Assembly (NCBI RefSeq): GCF_004963255.1
Contig: NZ_SUGA01000005.1
Location: 1 to 64,000, forward strand
Direction: 5' to 3'
DNA from: Mesorhizobium sp.
GTDB taxonomy: Bacteria; Pseudomonadota; Alphaproteobacteria; Rhizobiales; Rhizobiaceae
Length of the DNA stretch: 64,000 bases
Shown here: in pieces, positions 57,208 to 64,000 of the stretch
How positions within the stretch are numbered: position 1 is the stretch's first letter
How the letters are laid out: every line of letters begins with the position of its first letter
Notes under the pieces: generated by a model
What the model was told of the DNA's origin: nothing
Databases searched by the model: none
What the model saw: only the letters and a program-made list of their open reading frames with translations
Made by a program: the position numbers and the translations under genes

Positions 57208-57939
57208 TCACGGCCTTGGCTGGCGACCTAACCTTTCAATCGCCGATTTGAGCGGCGCCTCGCCGGCGCCGCGAAACGTCTCGCTCATCACCAACTCGGG
57301 CAGCGGCAGGCGCTTGCCCCAGCCATGCGATTCGAGGTCGGGCCTCGGCGCAAATTCCGAGACGCGGCCGACGCAGAGATAGGCGATCGGCGTGACATGC
57401 TCCGGGATCGCGAGAAGCCGTTTCAGCGCCTCCGTCTCGATGATGCTCACCCAGCCGACGCCGACGCCTTCGGCGCGTGCCGCCAGCCAGAAATTCTGCA
57501 CCGCGCAGACGGTGCTGTAGAGATCCATCTCAGGATTGTGCCAGCGCCCGAGTGGCGAGTCCTTCGAGCGCTGCCGATCGCAGGTAATGCAGAGGTTGAG
57601 AGCGCTTTCGCAGATGCCTTCGAGCTTCAGCTTGCGGTAGAGCGCCTGCCGCTCCGCTTCGATCGCCGGCAATTCCTGCTCGCGCGCGGCGAGGAACAGG
57701 TCGCGCACTCTCCTGCGCCGCTCGGCATCGCGGATGACGATGAAATTCCAAGGCTGCATGTAGCCGACCGACGGCGCATGGTGGGCGGCGGTGAGAAGTC
57801 GCGCCAGCACGCAATCGTCGAGATCGTCGGGGACAAAATGGCTGCGCACGTCACGCCTGGTGAACATCGCCCGGTAAACGGCGTCGCGCGCCAATTGGTC
57901 AAAGTCGTCGCCGCTCCCGGCGATCGCTGCTGCCGTCAT
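57208..57939 (-). CDS. bluB: 5,6-dimethylbenzimidazole synthase
   Basis: BluB breaks down reduced FMN with oxygen to form the lower ligand of vitamin B12. The 243-residue nitroreductase-like protein has RRDVRSHFVPDDL, AAHHAPSVGYMQPWNFIVI, CITCDRQRSKDSPLGR and VGVGWVSIIE, all typical of BluB. A cobalamin riboswitch lies directly upstream on the same strand, so B12 would shut off its expression. No other cobalamin genes are in the window. Confidence 0.95.
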   Translation of the reverse strand: MTAAAIAGSGDDFDQLARDAVYRAMFTRRDVRSHFVPDDLDDCVLARLLTAAHHAPSVGYMQPWNFIVIRDAERRRRVRDLFLAAREQELPAIEAERQALYRKLKLEGICESALNLCITCDRQRSKDSPLGRWHNPEMDLYSTVCAVQNFWLAARAEGVGVGWVSIIETEALKRLLAIPEHVTPIAYLCVGRVSEFAPRPDLESHGWGKRLPLPELVMSETFRGAGEAPLKSAIERLGRQPRP

Positions 57940-57989
57940 CGCTTTTCCCCTTGCGACAAGCAGTCCTCCGCCTGACCAAGCGGACGACC

Positions 57990-58145
57990 ATGTCTGCCGG
58001 GCCGGTCTTCTGGCTCGGGATCGTCCCGCTCCGGCGCCTTCCCGTCATCGACAGTGGCATTTGCCGGCGCGGTCCCCCTCACAGCGTTGGGCACGCCACG
58101 GAATAAAACCGTGTTCCCGATTCTCCCGCGTCGCGGGCACCAGGC
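57990..58145 (-). ncRNA. Cobalamin riboswitch before bluB
   Basis: Read on the minus strand, the conserved pieces come in order: GGTGCC, GGGAACACGGT, a G-rich block ending GGGGGACC, GCCACTG, GGGAAGGC and GAGCCAGAAGACC. This is the B12-box architecture. It ends about 50 bases before the bluB start, so it could act on translation or by early termination. Confidence 0.92.
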
Positions 58146-58274
58146 AGCGGGATGACCTTACCGCGAAGTTCGGCACCCGCCAATGGCGCGGACGACATGG
58201 GCTGGCGCAATTTCCCCAGCCATTCGGCTTTTCAAACATGGTCATTACGGCCGCGGGTGCCTAGATTAGGCGCC

Positions 58275-59201
58275 ATGGCCACCCGTCTCTACACGCACCC
58301 GATCTTCCTCGAACACCTCACGCCGCCCGGCCACCCCGAGCGGCCCGACCGCCTGCGCGCCATCGAGCGCGTGCTGGACGACGAGGCGTTCTCGGCGCTC
58401 GACCGCGTCAAGGCGCCGGAAGGCGATGAGAAAACCATCCTCTACGCGCACCCCGAGAACTTCGTCGAGCGTGTCCGCGCGGCGATCCCTCAGAGCGGCA
58501 TCGTCTCGATCGACGCCGATACCAGCGCCAGCCCGAAAAGCTGGCAGGCCGCGGTGACGGCGATCGGCGCGGCCAACGCCGCCGTCGACGACGTCTTCGA
58601 GGGCCGCGCCTCAAATGTCTTCGTAGCCGCCCGACCGCCCGGCCATCACGCCGAAAAGGCGACGGCGATGGGTTTTTGCCTGTTCAACACGGCGGCGATC
58701 GCCGCCCGCCATGCGCAGAAGAAGCACCAGGCCGAGCGCGTCGCCATCGTCGATTGGGACGTCCATCACGGCAACGGCACGCAGGACATTTTTTGGGACG
58801 ACCCGTCGGTGCTCTATTGCTCGACCCATCAGATGCCGCTTTACCCGGGCACCGGGGCGAAGAGCGAGACCGGCGCCGGCAACATCGTCAACGTGCCGCT
58901 TGCGCCGCGGACCGGCAGCGACATGTTCCGCGACGCTTTCCGGTCGCGCGTGCTGCCGTCCATCGATGCCTTCGCGCCGGACCTGATCATCATTTCCGCC
59001 GGCTTCGACGCCCACCATCGCGATCCGCTGGCCGAGATCAATCTGACCGAGGACGATTTCGACTGGGCGACAGGCCAACTTATGGAGCGCGCCGGGCGTC
59101 ACAGTAGCAACAGGCTCGTCAGCCTGCTGGAAGGCGGCTACGATCTGCAGGGGCTGGCATTTTCAGTCGCCGCCCATGTCGGGCGGCTGATGAAGGGATA
59201 G
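58275..59201 (+). CDS. Histone-deacetylase-family protein
   Basis: This is a zinc-dependent amidohydrolase of the HDAC/acetylpolyamine deacetylase family, 308 residues. Family blocks are TPPGHPERPDRL, AARPPGHHAEKATAMGFCLF (with the paired His), VAIVDWDVHHGNGTQD (metal ligands Asp and His) and SAGFDAHHRDPL. In bacteria the substrates are acetylated polyamines or small molecules. The ATG at 58275 begins the family domain directly; the open frame upstream runs towards the riboswitch region. xseB follows after three bases. Confidence 0.9.
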   Translation: MATRLYTHPIFLEHLTPPGHPERPDRLRAIERVLDDEAFSALDRVKAPEGDEKTILYAHPENFVERVRAAIPQSGIVSIDADTSASPKSWQAAVTAIGAANAAVDDVFEGRASNVFVAARPPGHHAEKATAMGFCLFNTAAIAARHAQKKHQAERVAIVDWDVHHGNGTQDIFWDDPSVLYCSTHQMPLYPGTGAKSETGAGNIVNVPLAPRTGSDMFRDAFRSRVLPSIDAFAPDLIIISAGFDAHHRDPLAEINLTEDDFDWATGQLMERAGRHSSNRLVSLLEGGYDLQGLAFSVAAHVGRLMKG

Positions 59202-59204
59202 GGT

Positions 59205-59456
59205 ATGGCAGTGGAAGGCAATGAGGACGTCAAGGCGATGAGCTTCGAGCAGGCGCTCGACGCGCTGGAGAAGATCGTCGATGACCTGGAGCGCGGCGAC
59301 GTCCCGCTCGACCAGTCGATCAAGATCTATGAGCGCGGCGAGGCGCTGAAGGCGCATTGCGACCGGCTGCTGAAGGCGGCCGAGGACAAAGTCGAGAAGA
59401 TCAGGTTGTCGCGCGACGGCAAGCCGGTGGGAACGGAGCCGCTCGACGCCGAGTGA
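59205..59456 (+). CDS. xseB: Exodeoxyribonuclease VII small subunit
   Basis: This is the short helical subunit that binds in several copies to XseA in the single-strand nuclease exonuclease VII. The 83-residue protein shows [20 protein letters not shown], the family core, followed by [20 protein letters not shown]. It follows the deacetylase gene closely, and a repeat lies behind it. xseA is not in the window. Confidence 0.93.
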   Translation: MAVEGNEDVKAMSFEQALDALEKIVDDLERGDVPLDQSIKIYERGEALKAHCDRLLKAAEDKVEKIRLSRDGKPVGTEPLDAE

Positions 59457-59467
59457 GGTGTATTGAT

Positions 59468-59585
59468 ATTCAGGTGAGGCCGGCCTGCAAATGGCGGCCT
59501 CCTGCGCTTCCGGTGCTCACGTGCTTCAAGTACGCTCCGCTCCGGTTCTCGGAGACCACCATTTTCGGCACGGCCTGACCTGAAT
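59468..59585. repeat. Inverted-end repeat, family D, copy 2
   Basis: This is the copy at 50913-51030 in the opposite orientation: ATTCAGGTGAGGCCGG at the left, then CCGGTGCTCACGTGC, and GGCCTGACCTGAAT at the right. Small differences, for example in the CGTACG core, show the copies have diverged. Confidence 0.88.
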
Positions 59586-59640
59586 CTCAACACACCTCGG
59601 TGCTTAATCGAGGAAACGAAAGACAGGAGGCTTGCAGACC

Positions 59641-59907
59641 ATGTGCCGCAACATCAAGACCCTGGCCAATTTCGAGCCGCCGGCGACCAATGACGAAGTG
59701 CATGACGCCGCGCTTCAGTTCGTGCGCAAGCTGAGCGGCTCGACCAAGCCGTCCAAGCGCAACGAGCATGCTTTCCACCATGCCGTCGAGGCGATCGCCG
59801 CCGCCGCGCGTGAATTGATCGACTCGCTCGAGACCAACCAGGAACCGCGCAATCGTGAGGAAGAGGCCGCCAAGGCGAAGGCCAGGTCGGCGCTGCGTTT
59901 CGCCTGA
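59641..59907 (+). CDS. DUF2277 family protein
   Basis: This is an 88-residue helical protein beginning MCRNIKTLANFEPPATNDEV, the signature of DUF2277, followed by ALQFVRKLSGSTKPSK. Function is unknown; it is common in actinobacteria and alphaproteobacteria. I start it at MCRNIK, since relatives do; an in-frame start three codons earlier exists. The pirin gene follows after nine bases and may be cotranscribed. Confidence 0.85.
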   Translation: MCRNIKTLANFEPPATNDEVHDAALQFVRKLSGSTKPSKRNEHAFHHAVEAIAAAARELIDSLETNQEPRNREEEAAKAKARSALRFA

Positions 59908-59916
59908 GGGATAATC

Positions 59917-60837
59917 ATGAGCTTTTTCCCCGGAAACGACCCTGAACCAGGCGATGCTTTCGCCTGCGACCAGATCGAGCTGATGGTCATCCCCAACGCC
60001 AAGGACATCGGCGGGTTCGAGGTACGCCGCGCCTTGCCGACGGCAAAGCGCCGTCTGGTCGGGCCGTTCATCTTCTTCGACCGCATGGGCCCGGCCATCC
60101 TGCGCGCCGGCCACGCGCTCGACGTGCGTCCGCATCCGCATATCGGCCTTTCCACCGTCACCTATCTGTTCGACGGCAAGATCAGGCACCGCGACTCGCT
60201 CGGCACCGAGATGGTGATCGCGCCGGGCGACGTGAATTTGATGACCGCCGGGCGCGGCATCGTTCACTCCGAGCGGACGCCGGAGGAGCTGCGCGGCGCG
60301 CCGATGTCGGTCTCCGGCCTGCAGACCTGGCTGGCGCTGCCGGACGGCAAGGAGGAGATCGCCCCGGTGTTCGCCAACACGTCGGTGGCCCGCTTACCCG
60401 AGATCGATGCCGGGGGCGTCAGCGGCCGCATCGTCATCGGCGAATTCTTCGGGCTGCGCTCGCCGGTCGCGACCGCATCGGACACGCTTTATGCCGATCT
60501 GCGCCTGGCGGCAGGCGCCAGCGTGCAGATACCCGCCGATGCCGAGGAGCGCGCCATCTACACGCTGGAAGGCGATGTCTCGATTGCCGGCGATGTCTTC
60601 CCGGCCGAGCGGCTTCTGGTGTTCAAGCCCGGCGAGGAGATCGTCGTCTCCTCCGAGCGTGGCGCGCATTTCATGCTGTTCGGCGGTGCCTCGCTGGGTT
60701 CCCAGCGCTACATCTGGTGGAATTTCGTCTCGTCCTCGAAGGAACGCATCGAACAGGCCAAGCAGGAATGGAAGACTGGCCGCTTCGATATCGTTCCCGG
60801 CGATGAGGAGGAGTTCATTCCGCTGCCTGAGAGCTAG
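59917..60837 (+). CDS. Pirin family protein
   Basis: This is a bicupin metalloprotein, 306 residues. The N-terminal cupin has the metal-binding HPHIGLSTVTYLFDG and HRDSLG, and then the family's GDVNLMTAGRGIVHSE. The second cupin (after about residue 190) has lost most ligands, as in other pirins. Some pirins act as quercetin dioxygenases or redox-sensitive co-regulators; which applies here is unknown. It overlaps no neighbour and probably shares a message with the DUF2277 gene. Confidence 0.92.
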   Translation: MSFFPGNDPEPGDAFACDQIELMVIPNAKDIGGFEVRRALPTAKRRLVGPFIFFDRMGPAILRAGHALDVRPHPHIGLSTVTYLFDGKIRHRDSLGTEMVIAPGDVNLMTAGRGIVHSERTPEELRGAPMSVSGLQTWLALPDGKEEIAPVFANTSVARLPEIDAGGVSGRIVIGEFFGLRSPVATASDTLYADLRLAAGASVQIPADAEERAIYTLEGDVSIAGDVFPAERLLVFKPGEEIVVSSERGAHFMLFGGASLGSQRYIWWNFVSSSKERIEQAKQEWKTGRFDIVPGDEEEFIPLPES

Positions 60838-60963
60838 GATCCTCTGGCCCACGCGTCACTGGCGCGCATTTACATTCGCCTGGCGGCGGCCTATGCCGCG
60901 CATGATTAAGGCGCAATCTGCTGGTAGCGCCGTGTTCGATTAATTGAGGCAGGACGCGCCCGA

Positions 60964-62871
60964 GTGAAGCCAGACACGCCGCTGCTCGACAAGGTTCGCA
61001 TCCCGGCGGACTTGCGGAAGCTCGATGAGGGGGCATTGCCGCAGCTTGCCGCGGAACTCCGCGCCGAGCTCATCGACGCCGTGTCGCAGACGGGCGGCCA
61101 TCTCGGCGCCGGCCTCGGCGTCGTCGAGCTGACGGTTGCCCTGCATTACGTCTTCAACACCCCGGACGACCGGGTGATCTGGGATGTTGGCCACCAGGCC
61201 TACCCGCACAAGATCCTGACCGGCCGCCGCGACCGCATCCGGACGTTGCGCCAGGAAGGCGGCCTTTCCGGTTTCACCCGGCGCGCCGAGAGCGAATACG
61301 ACCCGTTCGGCGCCGCGCACTCCTCGACCTCGATTTCGGCCGGTCTCGGCATGGCTATGGGACGCGACCTGTCGGGTGGCCGCAACAACGTCATTTCGGT
61401 CATTGGCGACGGCTCGATGTCGGCCGGCATGGCTTTCGAGGCGCTGAACAATGCCGGCGCGCTCGATGCCCGCCTCATCGTCATTCTCAATGACAACGAC
61501 ATGTCGATCGCGCCGCCGACCGGCGCCATGAGCGCCTATCTGGCCAGGCTTGCCTCCGGCAAGGCTTATCTCGGCCTGCGCGATTTCGGCAAGAAGCTGA
61601 CATCCTATCTCGGCAAGCGCGCCGACCGCGCCATCACCCGCGCCGTCGAGCATGCGCGCGGCTATGTCACCGGCGGCACCTTGTTCGAGGAACTCGGCTT
61701 CTACCACATCGGCCCGATCGACGGGCACAATCTGGAGCACCTGATCCCGGTGCTGAGGAATGTCCGCGACAACGCCGACGGTCCGGTGCTGATCCATGTC
61801 GTGACCCAGAAAGGCAAGGGCTACGCGCCGGCGGAGGCCGCCGCCGACAAATATCACGGCGTCAACAAGTTCGACGTCATCACCGGCGCGCAGGCCAAGG
61901 CGCCGGCCAACGCGCCCGCCTACACCAAGGTCTTCGCCGAGAGCCTGATCCGGGAAGCGCGCGAGGACGAGCGCATCGTCGCCATCACCGCCGCCATGCC
62001 GAGCGGCACCGGCCTGGATCTCTTCGGCGAGGTCTTCCCAAAGCGCACCTTCGATGTCGGCATCGCCGAGCAGCACGCGGTGACATTCGCCGCGGGGCTG
62101 GCCACCGAAGGCTACAAGCCTTTCGCCGCCATCTACTCGACCTTCCTGCAGCGCGCCTATGACCAGGTCGTCCACGACGTGGCGATCCAGAAGCTGCCGG
62201 TGCGTTTTCCCATCGATCGCGCCGGCTTCGTTGGCGCCGACGGCGCCACCCACTGCGGTGGCTTCGACACGACTTTCCTCGCGACGCTGCCGGGCTTCGT
62301 CGTCATGGCCGCGGCCGACGAGGCGGAACTGCGCCATATGGTGCGCACCGCTGCGTCCTATGATGACGGCCCGATCGCATTCCGCTATCCGCGCGGCAAC
62401 GGCGTCGGCGTCGACATGCCGGAGCGCGGCTCGGTGCTCGAGATCGGCAAGGGCCGCGTCGTCAAGGAAGGGACCAAGGTCGCGCTGCTTTCCTTCGGCA
62501 CGCGGCTTCAGGATTGCCTGCTGGCGGCCGAGGAGCTCGGCGCCGCCGGTCTCTCCACCACCGTCGCCGACGCCCGCTTCGCCAAGCCGCTGGACGAGGA
62601 TCTGGTCCGCCGGCTCGCCCGTTCGCATGAAGTGCTGGTGACCGTGGAGGAGGGCGCCATCGGCGGCTTCGCCAGCCAAGTCCTGCATTTCCTTGCCCAT
62701 CAAGGCCTCTTGGAAAGCGGACTCAAGGTGCGCCCGCTGGTCTTGCCGGACGTGTTCACCGACCACGCCAAGCCCGAAAAGATGTATGCCGATGCCGGCC
62801 TGGATTCGGCAGGCATCGTGCGCACGGTCTTCGCGGCGCTCGGCCATGGCGTTCAGGCGCAGCGCGCCTGA
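60964..62871 (+). CDS. dxs: 1-deoxy-D-xylulose-5-phosphate synthase
   Basis: This thiamine-diphosphate enzyme joins pyruvate and glyceraldehyde phosphate, the first step of the non-mevalonate isoprenoid pathway that includes ispE (3333). The 635-residue protein has [20 protein letters not shown], the cofactor motif [28 protein letters not shown] and, in the second domain, [17 protein letters not shown] and [15 protein letters not shown]. The start is GTG at 60964. A family C repeat lies behind it. Confidence 0.97.
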   Translation: MKPDTPLLDKVRIPADLRKLDEGALPQLAAELRAELIDAVSQTGGHLGAGLGVVELTVALHYVFNTPDDRVIWDVGHQAYPHKILTGRRDRIRTLRQEGGLSGFTRRAESEYDPFGAAHSSTSISAGLGMAMGRDLSGGRNNVISVIGDGSMSAGMAFEALNNAGALDARLIVILNDNDMSIAPPTGAMSAYLARLASGKAYLGLRDFGKKLTSYLGKRADRAITRAVEHARGYVTGGTLFEELGFYHIGPIDGHNLEHLIPVLRNVRDNADGPVLIHVVTQKGKGYAPAEAAADKYHGVNKFDVITGAQAKAPANAPAYTKVFAESLIREAREDERIVAITAAMPSGTGLDLFGEVFPKRTFDVGIAEQHAVTFAAGLATEGYKPFAAIYSTFLQRAYDQVVHDVAIQKLPVRFPIDRAGFVGADGATHCGGFDTTFLATLPGFVVMAAADEAELRHMVRTAASYDDGPIAFRYPRGNGVGVDMPERGSVLEIGKGRVVKEGTKVALLSFGTRLQDCLLAAEELGAAGLSTTVADARFAKPLDEDLVRRLARSHEVLVTVEEGAIGGFASQVLHFLAHQGLLESGLKVRPLVLPDVFTDHAKPEKMYADAGLDSAGIVRTVFAALGHGVQAQRA

Positions 62872-63003
62872 ATCAAGACGTTAGCTTTTTGAATCAGTTT
62901 GCCGGCTTTCCATGCTAACCTTTTGTTAGTGCTTCCCTTTGGCGGTTCGCTTACCCTGTCTCTTGGCCGATTTTCAACGGCGCCCTGCTAAGACCTTGGT
63001 CCC

Positions 63004-63105
63004 AGAGCAATTCCAGGAAAAGTGTGAGCGGTTTTCCGCCCGGAATTGCGTAAAAACAAAGGGATAGAGCGGTTCGCCGTTTCACTGAAACGGTGAAACG
63101 CTCTA
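63004..63105. repeat. REP-like repeat, family C, long copy 2
   Basis: AGAGCAATTCC and GGAATTGCGT with nested GGAAAA/TTTTCC form the first hairpin; GAGCG and CGCTC around CCGTTTC/GAAACGG form the second. It matches 13472-13569 almost throughout. It ends shortly before the next gene. Confidence 0.88.
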
Positions 63106-63121
63106 GGCAGGGGTAAGAACT

Positions 63122-63409
63122 ATGAAGTCGTTTCTTTGCGGCGTGGGCTTGTTGACGGCCATGATCGCTTCGGCGGCAGCCGAGACGCGTTACGACCGCA
63201 ATATCGAAAAGGCGGCGATGGACATCGTCGCCGGCAAGATGGGCAACATCCGCGGCGGCTTCTCCTACAAGCAGAGGCCGCAGCTCGTTCTGCTGCCGTA
63301 CGCCCCGCCACCCGCGCCGGTGCCGGTCGAGCCGCCGCGCAAGGAAGCGTCCGGCAATGACGGCCTGACGCCAGCCGTCGAGCGCCGCGTCTCGCGAACC
63401 GTTTTCTAA
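63122..63409 (+). CDS. Small exported protein of unknown function
   Basis: This is a 95-residue protein with a signal peptide (MKSFLCGVGLLTAMIASAAA, cut after AAA). The mature part has ETRYDRNIEKAAMDIVAGKM, an amphipathic helix, and then a proline-rich stretch (YAPPPAPVPVEPPR). No family is recognised. Its stop region overlaps, by four bases, the 3' end of the gene on the other strand. It starts just behind the family C repeat. Confidence 0.68.
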   Translation: MKSFLCGVGLLTAMIASAAAETRYDRNIEKAAMDIVAGKMGNIRGGFSYKQRPQLVLLPYAPPPAPVPVEPPRKEASGNDGLTPAVERRVSRTVF

Positions 63410-63807
63410 AACCACATATCGCGCACGCAGCGCCCGTCGCGCGGCAGGTCGTCGAATGTGTCGAGACCGTCGAAATGGTCGATCGGCAGGTCGGCAACCT
63501 CCTCGGGCGGCGCCAGCCTGACATTGACGGCGATGCGTGTGCGGCCGCTCTTGGCCGCGCGCAGGCCGCGCCAGGCGACCACGCAGGCGCAGGTCGAGCA
63601 GAACAGGATCTCCAGCGCGGGCTCCGGCACCTCGGCGCGCGTATAGGACTTCAGCGGTCCCGTGATGCGGATGCGCTCGTCGAGATAGTCATACGCCCAG
63701 AGGGCACCGTAGCGGCGGCAAAGCGTGCAGTTGCAGGCGGTGATCCCACCCGGATCGCCTTCCAGCGTCCAATGGACCGCGCCGCAATGACAGGTCCCCT
63801 TCAGCAT
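63406..63807 (-). CDS. GFA (glutathione-dependent formaldehyde-activating) family protein
   Basis: This is a 133-residue zinc-binding protein of the GFA/CENP-V family. The motifs CHCGAVHW, CNCTLCRRYG and CSTCACVVAW supply the zinc cysteines. Family members were named for formaldehyde-glutathione conjugation, but that activity is disputed for most, so the substrate is unknown. I start it at MLKGTCHCG (63807) because the fold begins there; the frame is open upstream to 63876. Confidence 0.85.
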   Translation of the reverse strand: MLKGTCHCGAVHWTLEGDPGGITACNCTLCRRYGALWAYDYLDERIRITGPLKSYTRAEVPEPALEILFCSTCACVVAWRGLRAAKSGRTRIAVNVRLAPPEEVADLPIDHFDGLDTFDDLPRDGRCVRDMWF

Positions 63808-63914
63808 CGCCACCTCCACCGACTGACAAACGGCCTGTTCCGTCGGGCATTCTGCAGCCTCTTGCACCATATTCAACCATTGCGTTCGCGCCCGGCTTTC
63901 GCCAATGAAGGCCG

Positions 63915-64000
63915 ATGAATTCCCCGTTGTTAGCCAGCCAGCGCCAGCGGCTCGACGAATTGCTCGTCGGGCGCGGCCTGTTTGCCAGCCGCTCGCGTGC
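63915..64000 (+). CDS. tlyA: TlyA family rRNA methyltransferase/hemolysin, 5' end only
   Basis: Only the first 28 codons are in the window: after a few variable residues comes QRLDELLVGRGLFASRSRA, the start of the S4 RNA-binding domain that opens TlyA proteins. TlyA usually follows dxs in this bacterial group, which supports the call. It continues past the window end, so the methyltransferase part cannot be seen. Confidence 0.8.
   Translation, partial: MNSPLLASQRQRLDELLVGRGLFASRSR

Noticed and set aside
60940..62847. A 635-codon open frame on the minus strand opposite dxs
   Set aside because: It is the antisense of dxs, with no recognisable motif; dxs has complete family signatures.

Overview
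The window is a GC-rich, densely coded stretch of an alphaproteobacterial chromosome, most likely from Mesorhizobium or a close relative in the Rhizobiales. The evidence is the core gene neighbourhoods (pdxH-dnaJ-like-fabI-aroC-ribB and xseB-dxs-tlyA), a BioR box regulating bioY, an alpha-galactoside locus laid out like the agp locus of Sinorhizobium meliloti, a RibBA protein with a worn-out GTP cyclohydrolase half, and many short palindromic repeats between genes. I see no rRNA or tRNA gene, insertion sequence, prophage or CRISPR array. The identification of the organism is inference.

Layout. 1-6532 is mostly minus-strand housekeeping: rnhB, a radical SAM protein, moaB, ispE, an S49 peptidase and a TrmN6-like methyltransferase, with a small glycosyltransferase on the plus strand. 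6708-12356 holds a long-chain polyprenyl diphosphate synthase, a biotin module (bioR, bioY and a DUF1284 protein, with two exact BioR boxes), a periplasmic TPR protein and an acetyltransferase. 12525-16301 is glyQ/glyS, split by an unusual 531-base gap; glyS carries a palindromic repeat translated in frame. 16523-24288 has small secreted or acidic proteins, tsaC, a GlcD-like dehydrogenase, ubiA and a divergent LysR/phytanoyl-CoA dioxygenase pair. purD follows.

25733-35803 is an alpha-galactoside uptake and hydrolysis locus: two family-4 glycosidases flank a four-gene peptide-type ABC transporter, with a divergent AraC activator. 37220-44125 is a pentitol locus: an AraC regulator, a sugar-type ABC transporter, ribitol 2-dehydrogenase and an FGGY pentulose kinase. 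Together these would import ribitol and convert it through D-ribulose to D-ribulose 5-phosphate. A GH25 lysozyme-like protein lies between the two sugar loci.

44549-64000 returns to core metabolism: acyl-CoA dehydrogenase and enoyl-CoA hydratase, pdxH, a lipoprotein, a J-domain protein, fabI, aroC and ribB, an MFS efflux gene with its divergent TetR regulator and three copies of an exact operator, bluB behind a cobalamin riboswitch, a deacetylase, xseB, pirin, dxs and the start of tlyA.

The least ordinary features are the in-frame palindromic insert in glyS, an ispE with no AUG, GUG or UUG codon available before its first conserved motif, five families of palindromic or inverted repeats (two copies of which supply a gene's stop codon), and the triple CATACG-N3-CGTATG operator. 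I did not find a wholly new multi-gene system.
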